Source: Treponema sp. JC4 (GTDB lineage: Bacteria; Spirochaetota; Spirochaetia; Treponematales; Treponemataceae). From it: a DNA stretch of 64,000 nucleotides. Position numbers and translations under genes: made by a program. The notes below the pieces were generated by a model. That model saw only the letters and a program-made list of their open reading frames with translations, searched no databases and had not been told where the DNA came from. Positions 18,559 to 28,800 of the stretch are shown here, in pieces; the first letter of the stretch is position 1, and each line of letters begins with the position of its first letter. The stretch is from positions 124,001 to 188,000 of the forward strand of contig NZ_AJGU01000002.1 in the NCBI RefSeq assembly GCF_000260795.1. Reading direction: 5' to 3'.

Positions 18559-19932
18559 ATGAAAACATATTTTTTTGAAACATACGGCTGTGAAATGAAT
18601 ATTGCAGAATCTGCAGCCGTAGAACAGCTTTTAATCGCCCGCGGCTGGACTGTAGCAAAATCAGCACAGGTTGCAGACATGGCAATCATCAATACCTGTT
18701 CAGTACGCGAAACTGCCGAAAACCGCATTATGGGTCGTCTTGGCTGGTTCAACGGACTTAAAGCTGTCCGCGCTAAAAAACTTGGCGCAAAAACAAAAAT
18801 GCTGGACGAAGCCGTAGAATACGTAAAAGACGGGGCAAAACCACTTACAATCGTAGTTATGGGCTGTATGGCAGAACGCCTTTTGAAAAGCTTCCAGAAA
18901 GATTTCCCTTTTATTGATTACGTCGTTGGAACTTACGCAAAACATCATTTTTCAGAAATTATCAGCGCTGTGGAAGAAGGCAGAAAACCTTTTGAAGTTG
19001 ACGACAGCGAGCTTTACAAATTTGCAAGCGTTTCCGCCGAGCCTGGTGCCTTCTCTACCTTTGTGCCTATTATGCACGGCTGCAACAACTTCTGTACTTA
19101 CTGCATTGTTCCTTACGTCCGCGGTCGGGAAATCAGCCGCCCTGTTAGTGAGATTTTGCGCGAGCTTGATATTTTGAACGGCTACGGGGTAAAGGAAATT
19201 ACACTGATTGGACAAAACGTTAACTCATATAAAGATGGTGATACAAATTTTGCAGGGCTCCTTCAGATAATTGCAGATCACCTGCGCGAAACAAAATCCG
19301 GCATTCAGTGGGTTCGCTTTATGTCCTCACATCCAAAAGATTTTACAGATGACGTAATCGACGTAATTGCAAAGGAAGAGGTAATCTGCCGCCATATTCA
19401 CCTGCCGGTTCAGCACGGCTCCACTGCAGTTCTTAAAGCAATGAACCGACGCTACACCCGCGAGCAGTATTTAGATTTGGTTAGCCGCATTAAGGCAAGA
19501 ATCCCTGACGTTTCTTTAACAACCGACATTATGATGGGCTTTCCTGGAGAAACTGAGCAGGACGTAGAAGATACCCTGGATTTAATGCGCCAGGTAAAAT
19601 ACGAAAGCGCCATGATGTACTACTACAACCCTCGCGAAGGAACACCTGCTGCAAAAATGGAACAGCTGCCGGAACAGGTTCGTAAAGACAGACTACAGCG
19701 TGTAATTGATTTGCAGCTTGAACACACTCACGAGCAGATGATTAAGCGCGTTGGCAGTGTAATGAAGGTGCTTGTAGAAAGCATAAGCCGCGACGACAAG
19801 ACTGAACTGCTTGGTCAGACAGAGCAGCACGAAAAGGTTGCCTTTAAGGCAGAGCGTTCGCTTATCGGGCATTTTGTAAATGTGAAAATTACAGAGCTTA
19901 GCGGAAATACGTTTAGAGGTACTTTAATTTAG
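18559..19932 (+). CDS. miaB: tRNA-2-methylthio-N6-dimethylallyladenosine synthase
   Basis: A 457-residue radical-SAM methylthiotransferase. The N-terminal UPF0004 domain supplies three cluster cysteines (Cys11, Cys47, Cys103). The radical-SAM motif GCNNFCTYC carries Cys175, Cys179 and Cys182. A TRAM domain occupies the last 65 residues or so. ETYGCEMN and VPYVRGRE are standard MiaB blocks. It adds a 2-methylthio group to i6A37 in tRNAs reading UNN codons. It is divergent from the sugar operon and convergent with the methyltransferase gene. A TAAAAT lies nine bases before the ATG with no visible ribosome site. Confidence 0.96.
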   Translation: MKTYFFETYGCEMNIAESAAVEQLLIARGWTVAKSAQVADMAIINTCSVRETAENRIMGRLGWFNGLKAVRAKKLGAKTKMLDEAVEYVKDGAKPLTIVVMGCMAERLLKSFQKDFPFIDYVVGTYAKHHFSEIISAVEEGRKPFEVDDSELYKFASVSAEPGAFSTFVPIMHGCNNFCTYCIVPYVRGREISRPVSEILRELDILNGYGVKEITLIGQNVNSYKDGDTNFAGLLQIIADHLRETKSGIQWVRFMSSHPKDFTDDVIDVIAKEEVICRHIHLPVQHGSTAVLKAMNRRYTREQYLDLVSRIKARIPDVSLTTDIMMGFPGETEQDVEDTLDLMRQVKYESAMMYYYNPREGTPAAKMEQLPEQVRKDRLQRVIDLQLEHTHEQMIKRVGSVMKVLVESISRDDKTELLGQTEQHEKVAFKAERSLIGHFVNVKITELSGNTFRGTLI

Positions 19933-19938
19933 TAGAAC

Positions 19939-19977
19939 TGTAAAATAAACGTTCCCGCGCTCCACATTTATTTTACA
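19939..19977. terminator. Inverted repeat between miaB and the methyltransferase gene
   Basis: TGTAAAATAAA (19939-19949) and TTTATTTTACA (19967-19977) are a perfect 11-bp inverted repeat between convergent genes. It overlaps the 3' end of the minus-strand gene. The stem is AT-rich without a separate T-run, so termination strength is uncertain. Confidence 0.5.
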
Positions 19978-21134
19978 TCCTCCCATATTTCAGGGGCCAC
20001 ACCTAAAGTTGTAATAATACCTGGAATATTAGATTCCCGCTTATCGCTCTTCTTCACCGCACGGATCAAAATGTTCTTCGGCGTATGCTCAATATCAATG
20101 AACTCCATAAGCTGCACGCTGTAGCCCTGCGCTTCCAGCCACTGGCCGCGAAGGGCATCGGTAAGCAGGGCAGAAAAACGTTCACGCACTAAACCGTATT
20201 TTAAGAGAGGCGCAAAATCACTTTCCTTAAGGTCAGCTTTTTTATCTGCCGAAAGATTTTGCAGCTGGGTGTTTATCTGGTGCTGGCAGCAGGGTACGCT
20301 TAAAATTGCCTTAGCCCCGCGCTGGCAGGCATATTCAAGGGCAAAGTCGGTTGCGGTATCACAGGCGTGGAGAGTAATTACAATATCCGGGGCATTTTTT
20401 CCAGAATAATCAGAAATGTTTCCTGTATGGAAAATCAGGTTTTCAAGTCCCAGCTTTTTGGTAATCTGATTACAGTAATCAATTACGTCTTTTTTTAGAT
20501 CCAGACCTTCAATATCACAAGGAATATGGCGAACCTGAGTCAAAAAATAATGAACAGCAAAAGTAAGGTAGGATTTTCCGCAGCCAAAGTCTGCAATACG
20601 AACAGGAGAAGAATCCTTTTTCTGAGCCATCACTTCATCTAAAACATCATCAACGAATTCCAGAAAGCGGTTTATCTGGCGGAACTTGTCATATTTTGCA
20701 GCAATCACCTTTCCCTGCGCGTTCATAATTCCCAAAAGTTCAAGAAATGGTACAGGCACGCCTTCCGGCAAAAGGTAATTTTTCTTTTTTGCGCTGCCGG
20801 AATTTTCTGCCGACTTAGCAGGCGCCATTTTTATTGCGGTATTTTTTGTAAGAGTGGTGATTTTTCCTTTCTTATTTGCAAGAATCGTAATTTCCTGAGC
20901 TTCTGTTCTCTTAACGCAGGATTTAAAAGTTTTTCCCGCATGCTGGTCTATAAATTCTTCAGCTTCTGCCTCGCTCAAATGCTTATGAAAAACCTGTTTT
21001 TCTGTAAAAAATTCGCAGAAATATGTAGTCCCTTCTGCCCCGGACTGAGCGGTAATTTTAATCTTGTTGTACGGCTTTCCTAAAGTTTCTTCTATATTTT
21101 TTGCCGGTTTTGATAAAGTGGCTGATATTAGCAT
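19968..21134 (-). CDS. Class I SAM-dependent methyltransferase (Methyltransf_32-like)
   Basis: 388 residues. Residues 1-130 form an N-terminal region I do not recognise, with several Lys-rich stretches. The C-terminal half is a Rossmann methyltransferase: IADFGCGKSYLTFAVHYFL is the SAM-binding glycine motif, ITLHACDTATDFAL follows, and SVPCCQHQ resembles the PCC(Q/H)H motif of methyltransferase domain 32. A nucleic-acid substrate, possibly RNA, is plausible but not shown. The gene is divergent from parA, with only 34 bases between the starts, so their promoters must overlap. No clear ribosome site. Confidence 0.7.
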   Translation of the reverse strand: MLISATLSKPAKNIEETLGKPYNKIKITAQSGAEGTTYFCEFFTEKQVFHKHLSEAEAEEFIDQHAGKTFKSCVKRTEAQEITILANKKGKITTLTKNTAIKMAPAKSAENSGSAKKKNYLLPEGVPVPFLELLGIMNAQGKVIAAKYDKFRQINRFLEFVDDVLDEVMAQKKDSSPVRIADFGCGKSYLTFAVHYFLTQVRHIPCDIEGLDLKKDVIDYCNQITKKLGLENLIFHTGNISDYSGKNAPDIVITLHACDTATDFALEYACQRGAKAILSVPCCQHQINTQLQNLSADKKADLKESDFAPLLKYGLVRERFSALLTDALRGQWLEAQGYSVQLMEFIDIEHTPKNILIRAVKKSDKRESNIPGIITTLGVAPEIWEDVK

Positions 21135-21171
21135 TTCACAAGTTTATTAAAAATGATATAATAATTCTATG
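21135..21171 (+). promoter_or_regulatory. Leaderless-type promoter of parAB
   Basis: TTCACA (21135-21140), 16-bp spacer, TATAAT (21157-21162), six bases, ATG at 21169. The short gap cannot hold a ribosome site. Confidence 0.6.
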
Positions 21172-21924
21172 GCTAAGACTATTGTTTTTGTAAATCAGAA
21201 AGGTGGAGTTGGAAAAACAACTTCTGCCATAAACATCGGGGCTTATATTGCTCTTGCCGGAAAAAAAGTACTTCTTGTTGATTTTGACTCTCAGGGTAAC
21301 ATGTCCAGCGGTGTAGGAGTTTCTAAAGATAAACCTACCGTTTATGAACTGCTTGCCGGCCAGGTTGAACCGTCTGAAGCTGTAAAGCACACTCCTGTTG
21401 AAAATCTTGATGCAATCAGCGCTTCTATTGACTTGTCTGGTGCTGCAATTGAGCTTGTAGATCAGGAAAACCGCGAATACTTTTTGAAAAATGCGCTTTC
21501 TAAACTCAGCCCAAACTATGATTATATTCTGATTGACTGCCCTCCTTCTCTGGGTATTTTAACTTTGAATGGTCTTGCCGCTGCTGATTCAGTTCTGGTT
21601 CCAATGCAGTGTGAATATTTTGCTTTGGAAGGAATTACCCTTTTGCTGCAGACTGTAGAAAAGGTTCAGAAGGAAATTAACCCTTCGCTTACAATCGGCG
21701 GAATTTTCTTTACCATGTATGATTCACGCACTCGTCTTGCGCAGGATGTTGTAATGCAGGTTAAGTCTTATTTTAAAGACGTTGTATTCAACACTATCAT
21801 TCCTCGCAATGTTCGTCTTTCAGAAGCTCCATCTCACGGACTTCCTATCTGTAAATACGACCCTTCTTGTGTAGGTGCCCGCAGTTACGAAAAACTTGCA
21901 GAAGAGGTGATTAAACGTGGCTAA
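21169..21924 (+). CDS. parA: ParA/Soj chromosome-partitioning ATPase
   Basis: 251 residues. The deviant Walker A KGGVGKTTSAINIG begins at residue 11. DFDSQGNMSSG is the A' motif and DYILIDCPPSLG is Walker B. PRNVRLSEAPSHG is a block highly typical of chromosomal Soj proteins. It is an ATP-dependent dimer that binds DNA nonspecifically and moves ParB-parS complexes. The length is normal for the short chromosomal type without an N-terminal regulatory domain. The 3' end overlaps parB by 8 bp. Confidence 0.96.
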   Translation: MAKTIVFVNQKGGVGKTTSAINIGAYIALAGKKVLLVDFDSQGNMSSGVGVSKDKPTVYELLAGQVEPSEAVKHTPVENLDAISASIDLSGAAIELVDQENREYFLKNALSKLSPNYDYILIDCPPSLGILTLNGLAAADSVLVPMQCEYFALEGITLLLQTVEKVQKEINPSLTIGGIFFTMYDSRTRLAQDVVMQVKSYFKDVVFNTIIPRNVRLSEAPSHGLPICKYDPSCVGARSYEKLAEEVIKRG

Positions 21925-22867
21925 ATCTGGTGGATTAGGAAAAGGGCTTGGTGCGCTTTTAAAGGAAACTTCTTCTGCACCAGCATCTGTTAGTGCAATC
22001 GGAGGACTTGCTGCAAAGCCTTCTGCAAATAAAAACATTCCTGACTGTATTGAAGTTGATGACAACGGCGGTCTCTGGATTGACCCTGCCCTTTTAGTTC
22101 CGAATCCTCAGCAGCCTCGTGTTGAATTTAATCAGAAACAGCTTGAAGAACTTGCTGAATCTATCCGCGTAAACGGAATTTTACAGCCAATCATTATTGA
22201 GCAGGCTGGCGAAAAAGAATTTTACATTATTGCCGGTGAACGCCGAACCCGCGCTTCCCGTCTTGCAGGCCTTACAAAGGTTCCTGTTCAGCTTAGAAAA
22301 TTTGACGAGCAGCAGAAGCTGGAAATGGCTCTTATTGAGAACATTCAGCGAACTGACTTAAACCCAATAGAAGAAGCAATGGCTTACCGCAATCTTGTTC
22401 AAATGAGTGATTTAACTCAGGAAGAAGTTGCAAAACGCGTAGGTAAAGCCCGCACAACAGTTGCAAACTCTATCCGTCTTTTGAACCTGCCGGAAGACAT
22501 TCAGAAAGCCTTAATCAGCGGTCAGATTACAAGCGGTCATGCCCGTGCCCTTTTAATGGTAAAATCTGATTCAGACATGCGCGTTATGTTCGGAAAGATT
22601 CTTGGATCAGGGCTTTCTGTCCGCGAAGCAGAAGCAATGGCAGATAACCTGAACAACGGTGGCCGTGCAAGTGCAACTAAAAAGGTAAAAAAGGCTTCTA
22701 AAAAAGACCCTGATGTAGCCCTGTTTGAACAGCAGCTTAAAAATCTTTTTGGTGTCCGCGGAATTACCCTGAACGGTACAATCGACAAGGGCAGCATCGT
22801 AATTGAATACAGCTCTAAAAATGATTTTGACCGCATCTGCGATATATTAAAACTTGAAAGCAATTAA
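21917..22867 (+). CDS. parB: ParB/Spo0J partition protein
   Basis: 316 residues. A variable N-terminus (about 60 residues) precedes the ParB/Srx CTP-binding domain. Its motifs are LVPNPQQPRVEF and IAGERRTRASRLAG, the GERR motif contacting nucleotide. IENIQRTDLNPIEEA and the helix-turn-helix TQEEVAKRVGKARTTVANSIRLL bind parS. The C-terminal dimerisation domain ends in a short acidic tail. It works with ParA in origin segregation. I saw no copy of the parS consensus in this window. Confidence 0.95.
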   Translation: MAKSGGLGKGLGALLKETSSAPASVSAIGGLAAKPSANKNIPDCIEVDDNGGLWIDPALLVPNPQQPRVEFNQKQLEELAESIRVNGILQPIIIEQAGEKEFYIIAGERRTRASRLAGLTKVPVQLRKFDEQQKLEMALIENIQRTDLNPIEEAMAYRNLVQMSDLTQEEVAKRVGKARTTVANSIRLLNLPEDIQKALISGQITSGHARALLMVKSDSDMRVMFGKILGSGLSVREAEAMADNLNNGGRASATKKVKKASKKDPDVALFEQQLKNLFGVRGITLNGTIDKGSIVIEYSSKNDFDRICDILKLESN

Positions 22868-22895
22868 AAAAGGGGCTGCGAGCCCCTTTTTTTTT
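22866..22895. terminator. Bidirectional terminator between parB and the YD-repeat gene
   Basis: AAAAAAGGGGCT-GCG-AGCCCCTTTTTT is a perfect stem with T-runs on both strands. It ends two convergent units. Confidence 0.92.
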
Positions 22896-25800
22896 ACTTC
22901 GCACAACCTTCATCGGCTTTTGAATTTCGGCTTTCTTTGCCTTCAATTTCGTAAAGGCCGGTAATTTTTCCTAACCAGGAATCGATTCTTGAGGTTTTTC
23001 CTGTAAAATCCAGACAAATTGTATCTTTCCCAAGATTAATAAAACCTATGTTTGTATCATCCTTACAATGACCTTCAATATATGCAAAGCCTGAAATGTT
23101 TCCATTTTTATCAAAAGTTCTGGCAACAACAGTAAGGGTATGTCCTTTAGCTCCGAACTCAGGATTCTCTCTGCAGTCCATACCGATTACCATACCCGGA
23201 GTCAGAAAATTCGGGTTACTTAAGTAACTTACCATATCAGCTTTGTTATGCATTACTTCATTACGGGTAACATAATCTATATAGTTTTTATTATTGTTGT
23301 AATAATTTATTTCTGCCCTTAGATAATCACTGTCAAAGCCATCACAGATTTTTGTGATATTGGCTTCATCATTTAAGAAAAAGTTTCCAGACCATACAGA
23401 GTCTGCAGCAGCCTTATATCCGTTATTTTCTATAGCATTCTTAAAAGCCTTAGCCAAAGGTGAATAATCACTAATCCCGGCATAATTTGCGGCATAGTAA
23501 TCCATAAGCATACTGACATCAGCACAATCAAAAGAGGTCGGAATATAATAGGAATCACCATAGGCAGCATAAGCCTCTAAGCTGTACAAACTTGCATAAA
23601 ACATTATGGCGTGAGCATATCTTGCATTTTCTTCATCTGTAGCACTTTTCTTTTCAAGCCCCGAAAAGTCAGAAAAGTTTACAGGATCGCAGGGACAGAA
23701 AGAAAACCAGCTGCTTCCACTCTTTGCGGGATCCTGACTTGTAAAGCACTTTAACTCAGGTAAATAAGTGCGGGCAGAAATATTATAGAACAAAAGACCG
23801 GCATCCAGAAAAGAATCCGATCCGCTGAAAGACATATTTCCAACAGAATTTAAAGTATTTCCCCAGGTATCATAAACGATAAGGTTTTTACACTCTGAAG
23901 CTTCTGAAAAACTTGCACTAAGGTTTCCCTTAAAATCTTTAGCATAACTTTCCAGACTGCCGTTTTCATAAAAAACTGCAAGAGGCTGCCCACAAAGATT
24001 TAAAAATGTAGAGGAATATGCCGGCTGAAGAGGGGAACGTATTTTTTCATTTTTGCTGCCACGACTTTCAGAAGGCATTCCACGAGTGGAATTTGCACTG
24101 TTATACAAACCGGAAGTATCCGTTCTGATATGGGAAGAAAGCTCTGCATAGGAATCAGAATCCTGCTGAATAAAATTGTTTTCAACACACACCTTTGCAA
24201 GACATTCATTTGAAAGTCCGTCATAAAAGTATGTAAAGATCTGCGACCTTTCATTCTGCTCGTAGATTTTTCTTCCAAAATAATCATATTTATACTTGCT
24301 TTCGGAAGTCTTTCCATTCTGCAGTTTTTCTGTTCTAACATAGACAGGTTTTAAGGAGTCTTCATATTCAAGAAAGATTCTTACATCCCTTCCTTCAATT
24401 TTTGTAAGACAGTTATCATCATTCCAGGAAAAAGACATTCCTTCTGCTGCAGAGTTCGCACCATGCTTTGAAATAAGACGGTTCATCTTGTCATATTCGT
24501 AAATAATTTTTCCAAAGGGATTTTGAACAGACCTGATACAACCCTGTGGATTGTAATCATAGGCTTCTTTCCAGGAATACTGCTTCCCGTAAAGCTGGTC
24601 AGAATTTCCCGCTGCCTGTAATATTTCATTCAGTTTTTTTACAGCTTCAGCCTCTAAAATTAAATTTACACCGTCAGGACTGTCTGTTTTTAAATACAGG
24701 CCGCAGTCTAAAGCTTCCTTCTGGGCAAAAGCTTTTATTTCCTCTGTATAAGGGTAAAGCGTTTCCGTAAGTCTGCCGTTTTTATCATAAAGGTACTGCC
24801 TTACTTCAAGATTTTTATTACAGACATATTCTATTCTTCCTTTTTCATCATAAAGAATATAATCCGCAGCAATAAGATTACCCATAGCATCTTTTGTTTC
24901 TACAAATTTCTTCTGTCCATGCTCATTGTAAGCTCTACTTTGTACTGTACCATTTGAAAATTTTCGTTTAACTTCCCTTCCAAGAGAATCATAATAAAAA
25001 CTTACAGCAAAGGAGGGATTATTTGTGCTTATCTTAGAAATATAGCCCTGGGGATTATATTCACAATTGTACTCAAAAGAATTTCCCTTCTTCTGAATGC
25101 AGCGGCCATATTCATCATAATAATAATTCACAAGAAAATGATTTTTGGGGTCATAAAATTTTACCATCCGACCACCAGAATCATATTCAAATTCCATATG
25201 GCAAGCAGAGGAAGTCACAGACTGGATTTTACCGAGAGCATTTCTTTCTATAATATAATCTGGATTTTTGTGAGTAATTCTGCGATTTAAATAATCATAG
25301 AAAAACTCTTCCTCTTTTCCGGAAGACCTTTTTACCTTTGTAAGTTTTCCATTTGCATCGTATCCATAAAAAAGACCTTTTCCAAAAGGATTTGTCTCCC
25401 CTACCAGCTGAAAGGCATTATTATATTCAAAGCAGTTTTTTACTCCTTCATTTTCAGCAGTAATTTTTATTCCCCCGGACAAAGGCTCTTCACAAAGAAA
25501 AGTAGTTTTTCCTCCGTCATAAGTTTTAATACTTTTGATTCTTCCAGAGTCAGAATATTCTAATTCTGAGAGCGACTGAAAGTGATTTCTATGATTTTTT
25601 ATCCGGCCATTTGCATCATAGTCCGCTGAAAAAACTGGAAGACCGTTCTTGCTTTCTTTAATAAGGCGGCCACAAACATTGAAGAAAGCTTCTTTTGAAT
25701 AAACTACTTCTTCAAACAAAGCCCCTCCCTCAGACTTCACCCTGATAAGCTGGTCTGTAAGGTTTCCGCCGGCATCATATTCATAAAGATATTCTTTTAC

Positions 25801-28800
25801 ATCATTTTCCAGCACCCGAATACAATTTCCGGCTGCGTCGTATTCATAAAGCTTAGTGCCATTTCCATTAGTAATTTTTACAGGCCGCTTCCAGACATCA
25901 TAATAAGTTTTTTTATGAAGGGCATTTCCTCTTTTTTCTGAAACAGAAGCAGTTGAATCATCATAAATATAGGAAGTTACAAGGCATTTTGTCCCGGCTG
26001 ACTGGCTAAGTTCATAATTTATAAGTCTGTTTTTCAAGTCATAAGAATATTTTTCACTTTTTCCAGGCCCGCTTTTCAGAATCAGATTAAAATCAGAATC
26101 ATAAGTGTAATTTGTTTCAAGACCAAGATAATCTTTATACTGCTTTATACGACCGTCAGAATAATAAAGAAAACTTTCTATATTATTAAGGGCATTCTGA
26201 TGTTTTACTGAATAAGTTCCATCGCGGTTATAGCTGTATTTTCGTAAATCAAATCGGCCTTTTTTTACAGAATCAATTCTCGAAGCCTTTGTATAAGTAT
26301 ATTCTGTAAAGCTTCCATCCTGAACAGTCTCTTTTATAAGCCGTCCCTTTGAATCATAAAGAAAGGCTTCTTCAGAAAGACCATTCTTTTTAGTAACAAG
26401 GGTATTTTTCCCCTGCTTTTTGTAAGAGGCATTATATAAAGTTATTACTTCATCAGAGAGGGCATTCCTGGCAGAAGAGACTCCATCTACCGCATAGCGT
26501 TTTTCAGACAGATTTCTTCCGGCACTATCATGAGTAAAGGCTGTTTTTATTCCCTGTCTTGCAGTCCTCTTTTTTCTGATATCCTTAATCCCTGCATGAT
26601 TCCAGATGATATAGGATTCTAAAAGATCTCCCTTTGTATATTTATATTCAGCAAAGACTACATCATTAAAGTAAACCTTTATTACATTTCCCCTTCCGTC
26701 ATAAAGACTTTTCTTTTTATATTCAATTCCTGTAGTCAAATCCTTTTGGTCAGCCTCTACTTCGCGGCCTCGTGAATCAAAACGTCGGAAAATCTGTTTT
26801 CTGCCATCAACAGTTTCTAGCTGGCTGAATGAATCAGGATAAGAGATTTTTCTTTCCCTGCCATTTTTATCTGAATGAAAAATTACCCTGCATTTATCAT
26901 CATACTTCCAGATTTCGCTGCAAGTTTTTCCCTCAGCCTTTGAAACCTTTTTTGTAAGAAAGCCATACTGGTTATAAAAATAGTCCGTATACTTCCCATT
27001 TTCATCAAGAGTCTTTAATAAGCCCGAGGGATAATAAGTGGAGGAGTTAATTTTTGTCTCATTAAACCAGGTGGCTATTACATTTCCAGAGGAATCATAA
27101 TCCCAGCGGTTGTAAAAGCCGTCCCGGTCATAGGATTTTTCAACAAAGCCCAGTTCAGTATAGCTAAAGCTTTCTTTCCCACCGTCATCATAAGTAACCT
27201 TTGATACCCGGCCTTCTTCATCATAGTGATAAGTACGGTTTTCTTTTGAACCAGTCTCCCGCACAACTTTTCCTTCATCATCTATGGAAAGAAAAATTTC
27301 ATCTCCATTATCACATTTCTTATAGACAGGAAAGCCCCTTTCATCATATCTGAAAATTTCTGTACCACCATAAAAGGTTTTGTGAAGCATTTCACGCTGG
27401 TCAGGCTTGTAGATAAAAAGCTCCTGATTATTTTCTTCATCAGTTACAGATACGCAAACATTTTTAGAAAGAAGAGAATTGTATTCATAGGAAAGACTGA
27501 TAAACTTTCCGTCTGCCTTTTTTATTCGGGTCAAAAGCCCCTGAGAATCATATTCATACCCGACTAAGATTTCCTTATTATCGCTTACCTGAGCCAGACT
27601 GTTTTCCCAATAAATATATTTTGCAGTGCCAGAAACAGGCCCTGAAATCTCTTCTATAACCCCCTTTGCATTACGTTTTACCGTAAGAATTTCTTTTGTA
27701 GGCAGTTGAATGGTACCGTCAGATTTTGGCAGCAGATTAAATTCCGTGATATTTCCATTTTTATCTGTTTTACGTTTTAAGATTCCATACTTTGAATAAA
27801 AACTCTGATTTCCTTTTTCAAAAAGGACTTTATATCCGCCCTCACAAGATTCGTCATCAGAAATAGAAGAATCGGCCTTTAATCCGAATATCTTGATTTT
27901 TTTCGCTGTCAGCTTATCGCAGGCCTTCCACTCTCCTCCTCCGGCATAATAAAACAAAAAGGAATGTCCCTTTTCATCCACAAAATAAAGCTGACTTTTC
28001 CCGCCAAAAAACTTTTCCTTTGATGAAAAAGCCCCGTAAGCCGCATAACGGTTTAATTCATCAATTCTTTTATTGTCTTCCTGCAGTTCAAGGATCAAGG
28101 CTTTAAATTTTTCATAGTTTTCTTTATCTGACTTTGCTTTTGAAGAGGCTGTATCTATTTCAGAACTTCTTTTTCTTGCACCATATTTACTATTATAAGC
28201 GCCTGCCTTTTCGATTATCTCTTTTTCAAGCTTTATGATTTCATCAAGGCGGGCAATGCAGTCAGGAATATCGGCTGGACGGGCCCGGATAATTCTTGTA
28301 TCAAGGGGACAAAGCCAGTTCTGACCAAAACTTTCGCTTTTTGCCCCCTGAGAAAAAGTTCGGCTTACAAAAAAGCAGGTAATATTATCCCTTGCAGAAA
28401 AATCCTCATATTCTGCACAGTAATCTCCGCTTACAATATTTACAGGATCTCCAGCAACTTCCATTTCCCCGTAATTAGAAATCAGCGCTTCATGCCTGGC
28501 AACAGCATTATCCAGAGTCGTTCTAAGACTAGTATTTTCTTCAGTTCTATCACTGATTTCCGCCCGGTATTTATCACATTTTGCTTCTGAGGCCTTGTCT
28601 CCCTTTGCCAGTTCCGCCGCAAGCGCCTCTTCTGCCTTTTTTATTGCATGCTCATTTCGGCTTATGGCTGCAAGGGTAACCGCAATCTCCGATTCAATCA
28701 TCTGCTCCTCAGAAATACCAGAAGACGAACTTCCCATTTTATCACCCGGTTGTGTAAAAACAGAGGGGTTTGCATTTACATTGCTGTTAACAGAGCCTGG

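Noticed and set aside
21100-22900. parS site or replication origin near parAB
   Set aside because: No 16-bp parS consensus and no DnaA-box cluster were found around the genes.
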